DNA of 10,783 nt, taken from JBBAGE01 sp041655055. Its GTDB lineage: Bacteria; Pseudomonadota; Alphaproteobacteria; Rhodobacterales; Rhodobacteraceae. Within the stretch, counting starts at the first letter, position 1. Every line of letters starts with the position of its first letter. This document shows, in pieces, positions 7,406 through 10,783 of the stretch. The position numbers were made by a program, and so were the translations under genes. The stretch is from assembly GCA_041655055.1 (NCBI GenBank), contig JBBAGE010000076.1, positions 1 to 10,783 of the forward strand. Reading direction: 5' to 3'. A model generated the notes under the pieces. It ran no database searches, was not told the DNA's origin, and saw only the letters and a program-made list of their open reading frames with translations.

Positions 7406-7930
7406 TCAGCCGAACGGGCCGATGGTGAAATTCTGATACATGCCCCAAAGCGCGGTCACCAGCAGGGAAAACATCCCCACAAGCTGGGTGATAAAGCGGT
7501 GTTGGCGCAGTTTGCGATAAAGCGCTTCGCCCGCAAGGCCGGTGGTGGCGATCTGTTCAGCGGCAGCCATGCTCAGCACGCTGACGAATGACAAGGGAAA
7601 GATCAGTAAAAACAGCGCCTGCGCAAATTCAATGCCGTAAACGAAACCCAAAAGCGCCAGCATCGTCAAAAACGCCATGCCAAAGCCCACGATCCAAACC
7701 CCGCCATGGCGCGCGTAATAGAGCAGCCTTGCGCAGTTGATACGCACCAGTTCATGCAAATCGGCCTCGGCCGCGCCGCCGTGACGGCGCGCGCGGATGA
7801 TCATGTCAAAGGGCACCCCCAGCACGAAATGCGAGGCCATCGACCAGGCCACGGCCAGCATCAACCAATACCACAGGTTGGAAAAGGACCGCATATCGAT
7901 CACTTCAAAGATCATTTGGGCAAAAGTCAC
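7406..7930 (-). CDS. Four-helix integral membrane protein, function unknown
   Basis: A 174-residue protein with four predicted membrane helices, at about 18-38, 76-98, 101-122 and 146-166. The conserved-looking N-terminus contains VIDMRSFSNLWYW. A basic, hydrophilic loop (about 45-65, RARRHGGAAEADLHE) follows helix 1. I recall similar Rhodobacteraceae proteins carrying the label 'component of SufBCD complex', but nothing in this sequence supports a role in Fe-S assembly, so I do not adopt it. The GTG at 7928-7930 is chosen because AAGGA lies 6 nt upstream; the ATG six codons in has no ribosome binding site. It is the first gene of a unit with mfd, and divergent from hemB across 121 bp. No promoter in that gap could be assigned with confidence. 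Confidence 0.8.
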   Translation of the reverse strand: MTFAQMIFEVIDMRSFSNLWYWLMLAVAWSMASHFVLGVPFDMIIRARRHGGAAEADLHELVRINCARLLYYARHGGVWIVGFGMAFLTMLALLGFVYGIEFAQALFLLIFPLSFVSVLSMAAAEQIATTGLAGEALYRKLRQHRFITQLVGMFSLLVTALWGMYQNFTIGPFG

Positions 7931-8051
7931 AAGCCATCCTTCGCCGGGCGTGTCCTCCGGCTGACGTTAATACCACCTGCGGGCGATTCCTACCCTTGAG
8001 CCGCGAGAAAATCCATGCCACCCAAGCATGATCCCAATTGCAGGAGCCGCC

Positions 8052-9050
8052 ATGTCGCCGATCGTCGCCCCTTTTCCGCAGGCCCGCCTGCGCCGCACCC
8101 GCAAATCCGCCGCGCTGCGCGATCTTGTGCGCGAAACCGAACTGGCCGTGGGCGATCTGATCTGGCCGGTTTTCGTGCAAGATGGCACCGATGTCGCGAC
8201 CGAAGTGCCCTCGATGCCCGGCGTGTCGCGGCTTAGCATCGACCTGCTGCGCCGCCAGGCGGCCGAGGCCCATGCACTGGGCATCCCCTCCATCTGCCTC
8301 TTTCCCTATACCAGCATGGAGGCCCGCACCGAGAGCTGCGAACAGGCGTGGTCCCCCGATAATGTGATCAACCGCGCGATCCGGGCGCTGAAATCCGACC
8401 TGCCCGATCTGGCGATCATGACCGATGTGGCGCTTGATCCCTATAATATCAACGGCCATGACGGGTTGGTCGTGGACGGCGAAATCGTCAATGATCCCAC
8501 CATCGAGGCGCTGGTGAAAATGGCCCTCGCGCAGGCCGAGGCGGGTGCCGATATCATCGGCCCGTCCGATATGATGGATGGCCGGATCGGCGCGATCCGC
8601 ACCGCGCTGGAACAGGGTGGCCATCACAACACCGCGATCATGAGCTATGCGGCCAAATATGCCTCGGCCTTTTATGGCCCGTTTCGCGATGCCGTGGGCG
8701 CATCCGCAGCCCTTCGCGGTGACAAGAAAACCTATCAGATGGATCCGGCCAACCGCGACGAAGCCCTGCGCCTCGTGGCCCGCGATCTGGCCGAAGGGGC
8801 CGATATGGTCATGGTCAAACCCGGCCTGCCCTATCTCGATATCTGCAAAACCGTGCGCGAAAAGTTTGGCGCACCAACCTTTGCCTATCAGGTGTCGGGC
8901 GAATATGCGATGATCCAGGCGGCTGCGCAAAACGGCTGGATCAACGGCGAAGCGGTAATGATGGAAAGCCTGATGGCGTTCAAACGCGCGGGCTGTAACG
9001 GGATTTTGACCTATTTCGCCCCCCAGGCGGCACGACTGCTGCGCGGCTGA
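8052..9050 (+). CDS. hemB: Porphobilinogen synthase (delta-aminolevulinate dehydratase) HemB
   Basis: Cytoplasmic enzyme of tetrapyrrole synthesis, condensing two 5-aminolevulinate molecules to porphobilinogen for heme, cobalamin and any bacteriochlorophyll. The 332-residue length is typical. The two Schiff-base lysines are K202 (SYAAKYAS) and K256 (VMVKPGLPYLD). The zinc-binding Cys triad of E. coli HemB (D-x-C-x-C ... HCG) is replaced by A127, D129 and D137 in TDVALDPYNINGHDG. This marks the non-zinc, magnesium-responsive class found in alphaproteobacteria and Pseudomonas. The aromatic and acidic residues of YGPFRDA (208-214) and GPSDMMDGR (170-178) are also present. The ATG at 8052 is chosen because AGGAG (8042-8046) stands 5 nt before it; the in-frame ATG at 8028 has no such site. 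It is divergent from the membrane protein-mfd unit and is followed by a GC hairpin. Confidence 0.97.
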   Translation: MSPIVAPFPQARLRRTRKSAALRDLVRETELAVGDLIWPVFVQDGTDVATEVPSMPGVSRLSIDLLRRQAAEAHALGIPSICLFPYTSMEARTESCEQAWSPDNVINRAIRALKSDLPDLAIMTDVALDPYNINGHDGLVVDGEIVNDPTIEALVKMALAQAEAGADIIGPSDMMDGRIGAIRTALEQGGHHNTAIMSYAAKYASAFYGPFRDAVGASAALRGDKKTYQMDPANRDEALRLVARDLAEGADMVMVKPGLPYLDICKTVREKFGAPTFAYQVSGEYAMIQAAAQNGWINGEAVMMESLMAFKRAGCNGILTYFAPQAARLLRG

Positions 9051-9059
9051 ACCGCGCAC

Positions 9060-9075
9060 CGGCGGTTGCCCGCCG
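9060..9075 (+). terminator. Candidate hairpin terminator after hemB
   Basis: CGGCGG (9060-9065) and CCGCCG (9070-9075) form a perfect 6-bp GC stem with the tetraloop TTGC, starting 10 bases after the hemB stop. The following sequence, ATCCACTTCTTT, is only loosely T-rich, so termination may be weak or assisted. The position just after a gene end and before a new promoter supports the call. Confidence 0.5.
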
Positions 9076-9090
9076 ATCCACTTCTTTGAC

Positions 9091-9119
9091 GTGACACGAT
9101 GGGCGCGCGCATTTATAGT
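9091..9119 (+). promoter_or_regulatory. Sigma-70-type promoter of the SYLF lipoprotein gene
   Basis: GTGACA (9091-9096) and TATAGT (9114-9119) are separated by 17 bp, each matching the consensus hexamer at five of six positions. A start near 9126 would give a leader of about 47 nt. This is the best promoter match I found in the window and makes the lipoprotein gene independent of hemB. Confidence 0.6.
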
Positions 9120-9172
9120 TTTCAAAAAACCCGGCGCGAAAACGGGCCAGAGGCAACATAAGGGCAGAACAC

Positions 9173-9736
9173 ATGCAAAAATCCACGCGTCGCAGATTTC
9201 TGATCGCGGCAGGCAGTGTGGGGCTTTTGGCCGCCGCTGGCTGCGATAACGGGCTGGGGGGCAGCGGCCCCGATGTGATTGACGCACGCGTCGATTCCAC
9301 GCTTGATTTCCTTTACACCAATTATCCCGGCACTGCATCGCTGCGCGACAAGGCCGCCGGTGTGCTGGTCATGCCGCTTGTGACCAAGGCCGGGCTTGGG
9401 ATTGGCGGCGCCTATGGGCGCGGCGCGTTGCGGGTGGGCAATACGACGGTGGATTATTACTCATCCGCCAGCGCCAGCGTCGGGTTGCAGATCGGCGCGC
9501 AGCAATATGCCCATGCATTGTTTTTCATGACCGATCAGGCGCTTGCCGATTTCCGCCGGTCGCCCGGCTGGGCGGCGGGCGCGGATGTGGAATATGTGCT
9601 GCTCGATCGCGGCGAAAATATTTCCGCCGAGACCACCACCGCCTTGTCGCCGGTCGTGGCCTTTGTCTTTGGCCAGGCCGGGCTGATCGCGGGCGCCAGC
9701 ATCGCCGGCACGAAATACACGCGCATCATTCCCTGA
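9173..9736 (+). CDS. SYLF-domain (Ysc84/DUF500-like) lipoprotein
   Basis: A 187-residue exported protein with a lipid-binding SYLF domain. The N-terminus combines a twin-arginine-like motif (STRRRFL, 4-10) with a hydrophobic stretch and a lipobox-like end, AAAGC, giving Cys24 as the likely lipidated residue after cleavage. The SYLF fold spans about 35-187. Its recognisable pieces are AAGVLVMP (61-68), GIGGAYGRGAL (76-86), a YYSSASASVGLQIGAQ-type segment (95-110) and the closing GLIAGASIAGTKYTRI. SYLF proteins bind phosphoinositides in eukaryotes; in bacteria the role is poorly known, probably at the envelope. AGGG lies 8 nt before the ATG. It has its own promoter and a following inverted repeat, so it is probably monocistronic. 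Export by Tat rather than Sec is inferred from the motif only. Confidence 0.88.
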   Translation: MQKSTRRRFLIAAGSVGLLAAAGCDNGLGGSGPDVIDARVDSTLDFLYTNYPGTASLRDKAAGVLVMPLVTKAGLGIGGAYGRGALRVGNTTVDYYSSASASVGLQIGAQQYAHALFFMTDQALADFRRSPGWAAGADVEYVLLDRGENISAETTTALSPVVAFVFGQAGLIAGASIAGTKYTRIIP

Positions 9737-9753
9737 TCGGGCGGCTGATGCGC

Positions 9754-9780
9754 AAGCGCGTCTTTCCCCCGCGCGCGCTT
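9754..9780 (+). terminator. Candidate hairpin terminator after the SYLF gene
   Basis: AAGCGCG (9754-9760) and CGCGCTT (9774-9780) form a 7-bp stem with a 13-nt loop, starting 18 bases after the stop codon. Only a short T-containing tail (TTTGG) follows, so as an intrinsic terminator it is imperfect. Confidence 0.4.
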
Positions 9781-9839
9781 TGGCCTAGAGAGCGGGCAAT
9801 GCAAACCGCCGCCCCGTCCGGCATCCACTGGTGCGACCG

Positions 9840-10783
9840 ATGGCACGTATCTTTCGTTGGCTGATCCGCCTGACAAGCGGGCTTATCGTGCTGGGCGTGG
9901 CAGGATTGGCGCTGGGCGTTTGGCTCATGGCGCGATCGCTGCCCGATTACGACCTGACGCTTGAGCTGAACGGCATTTCCGCGCCGCTGGAAATCGTGCG
10001 CGATACCGCATCCGTCCCGCATATTTTTGGCGAAAACGATGCAGATGTCTATTTTGGCCTCGGGTTTGCCCATGCGCAGGATCGGCTGTGGCAGATGACG
10101 ATGATGCGCCGCACCGTGCAGGGCCGCATGGCCGAGGTATTTGGCCCGCGCATGTTTGACAGCGATGCGCTGATGCGCAGGCTCGATCTTTATGCGCTGT
10201 CGCAGGATTCGGTTCATGCGCTTGCGCCCGAAACCCGCGCGGCGCTTGATGCCTATGCCGACGGGGTGAATGCCTGGCTGAACGAAGTCAACGCCGGGGC
10301 ACGTGGTCGGGGCGCGCCGGAATTCTTTCTGTTTTCCAATCAGGTCGCCCCGTGGATGCCCGCCGATTCCGTGGCGCTTTTAAAGCTGATGGCGCTGCAG
10401 ATGACATCGCATCTGGAATTCGAAGTGCTGCGCGCGCGGCTGTCGCTTGTGCTGCCGCAAGACCGGCTGATCGATATCCTGCCCGATGTGCCCGGCCCCG
10501 GTCACGCGGCCCTGCCCAGCTATGCGGCGCTTTTTCCGGATGCGCCGGGGGGCACGGAACTGGCCGCAATCAGCCCCGCGCCCGATCCGCTGTCGCCCTT
10601 TCGCCCGGCGCCCTTTGGGGGGGCGTCAAATGCCTGGGCGGCGGCGCCCAACCGCTCGGCCTCGGGGGCGACGCTTTTGGCCAATGATCCGCATCTGGCC
10701 TTTTCCGCGCCCGGCCTGTGGTATCTGGCGCGGCTGGAACTCGAAAGCGGCGGCGTGATCGGGGCCACGATCCCGGGAATTCC
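9840..10783 (+). CDS. Penicillin acylase-family N-terminal nucleophile hydrolase, 3'-partial
   Basis: The first 314 codons of a penicillin amidase-family (Ntn-hydrolase) gene that runs off the right edge. Members are made as a precursor that cuts itself into alpha and beta chains and hydrolyse amides such as beta-lactam side chains, acyl-homoserine lactones or related N-acyl compounds. Residues 1-30 carry a basic start and one hydrophobic segment (LIVLGVAGLALGVWLMA), a signal peptide or anchor that places it in the periplasm. The family motif GFAHAQDRLWQM is at 75-86. The autoprocessing site is G-A-S-N-A-W, with Ser263 (codon 10626-10628) as the expected new N-terminal nucleophile. ANDPHL (281-286) also fits the family. 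The ATG at 9840 has no clear ribosome binding site; a GTG at 9831 is an alternative. Substrate specificity cannot be told from this part. Confidence 0.92.
   Translation, partial: MARIFRWLIRLTSGLIVLGVAGLALGVWLMARSLPDYDLTLELNGISAPLEIVRDTASVPHIFGENDADVYFGLGFAHAQDRLWQMTMMRRTVQGRMAEVFGPRMFDSDALMRRLDLYALSQDSVHALAPETRAALDAYADGVNAWLNEVNAGARGRGAPEFFLFSNQVAPWMPADSVALLKLMALQMTSHLEFEVLRARLSLVLPQDRLIDILPDVPGPGHAALPSYAALFPDAPGGTELAAISPAPDPLSPFRPAPFGGASNAWAAAPNRSASGATLLANDPHLAFSAPGLWYLARLELESGGVIGATIPGI

Noticed and set aside
7905..9338. A 477-codon minus-strand frame spanning hemB and its flanks
   Set aside because: It is codon-aligned with hemB, which has clear catalytic residues. The extension past hemB has no domain and crosses the promoter of the SYLF gene.

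Overview
The window looks like ordinary chromosomal DNA from a Rhodobacterales alphaproteobacterium (Rhodobacteraceae-like). The base composition is high in G+C with strongly GC-rich third codon positions. The proteins have alphaproteobacterial character: a HemB without the zinc cysteines, an Mfd directly downstream of a four-helix membrane protein, and a FrnE-like DsbA paired with a Bcr/CflA transporter. No phage, transposon, CRISPR array, rRNA or tRNA gene is visible. I could not find a convincing undescribed multi-gene system. The most interesting material is regulatory.

Layout, left to right. (1) The 3' part of an AMP-forming acyl-CoA synthetase gene (+), whose start lies before base 1. 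(2) A very small single-pass membrane protein on the minus strand; its stop codon overlaps the synthetase stop. (3) A 387-base intergenic region holding a paired TTTGCAAA operator-like element over a candidate promoter, a GC hairpin and a 21-bp tandem duplication. (4) A two-gene plus-strand unit: a FrnE-like DsbA-family oxidoreductase, then a Bcr/CflA-type MFS drug transporter. (5) A minus-strand unit read from about 7930 down to 3940: a small four-helix membrane protein, then mfd (transcription-repair coupling factor). The mfd stop overlaps the transporter stop in a shared CTAG. (6) Divergent from that unit, hemB (porphobilinogen synthase), followed by a GC hairpin. (7) A SYLF-domain lipoprotein gene with its own good sigma-70-like promoter. 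(8) The 5' part of a penicillin-acylase-family gene running off the right edge, with the Ser of the autoprocessing site visible.

The genes do mostly unrelated jobs: acyl activation, thiol chemistry and efflux, DNA repair, tetrapyrrole synthesis, and envelope lipoprotein and hydrolase functions. Four of the long antisense reading frames I checked (those opposite the synthetase, the FrnE-like gene, mfd and hemB) are codon-aligned shadows of real genes. The gene at 9840 runs off the window, so its frame never closes here.
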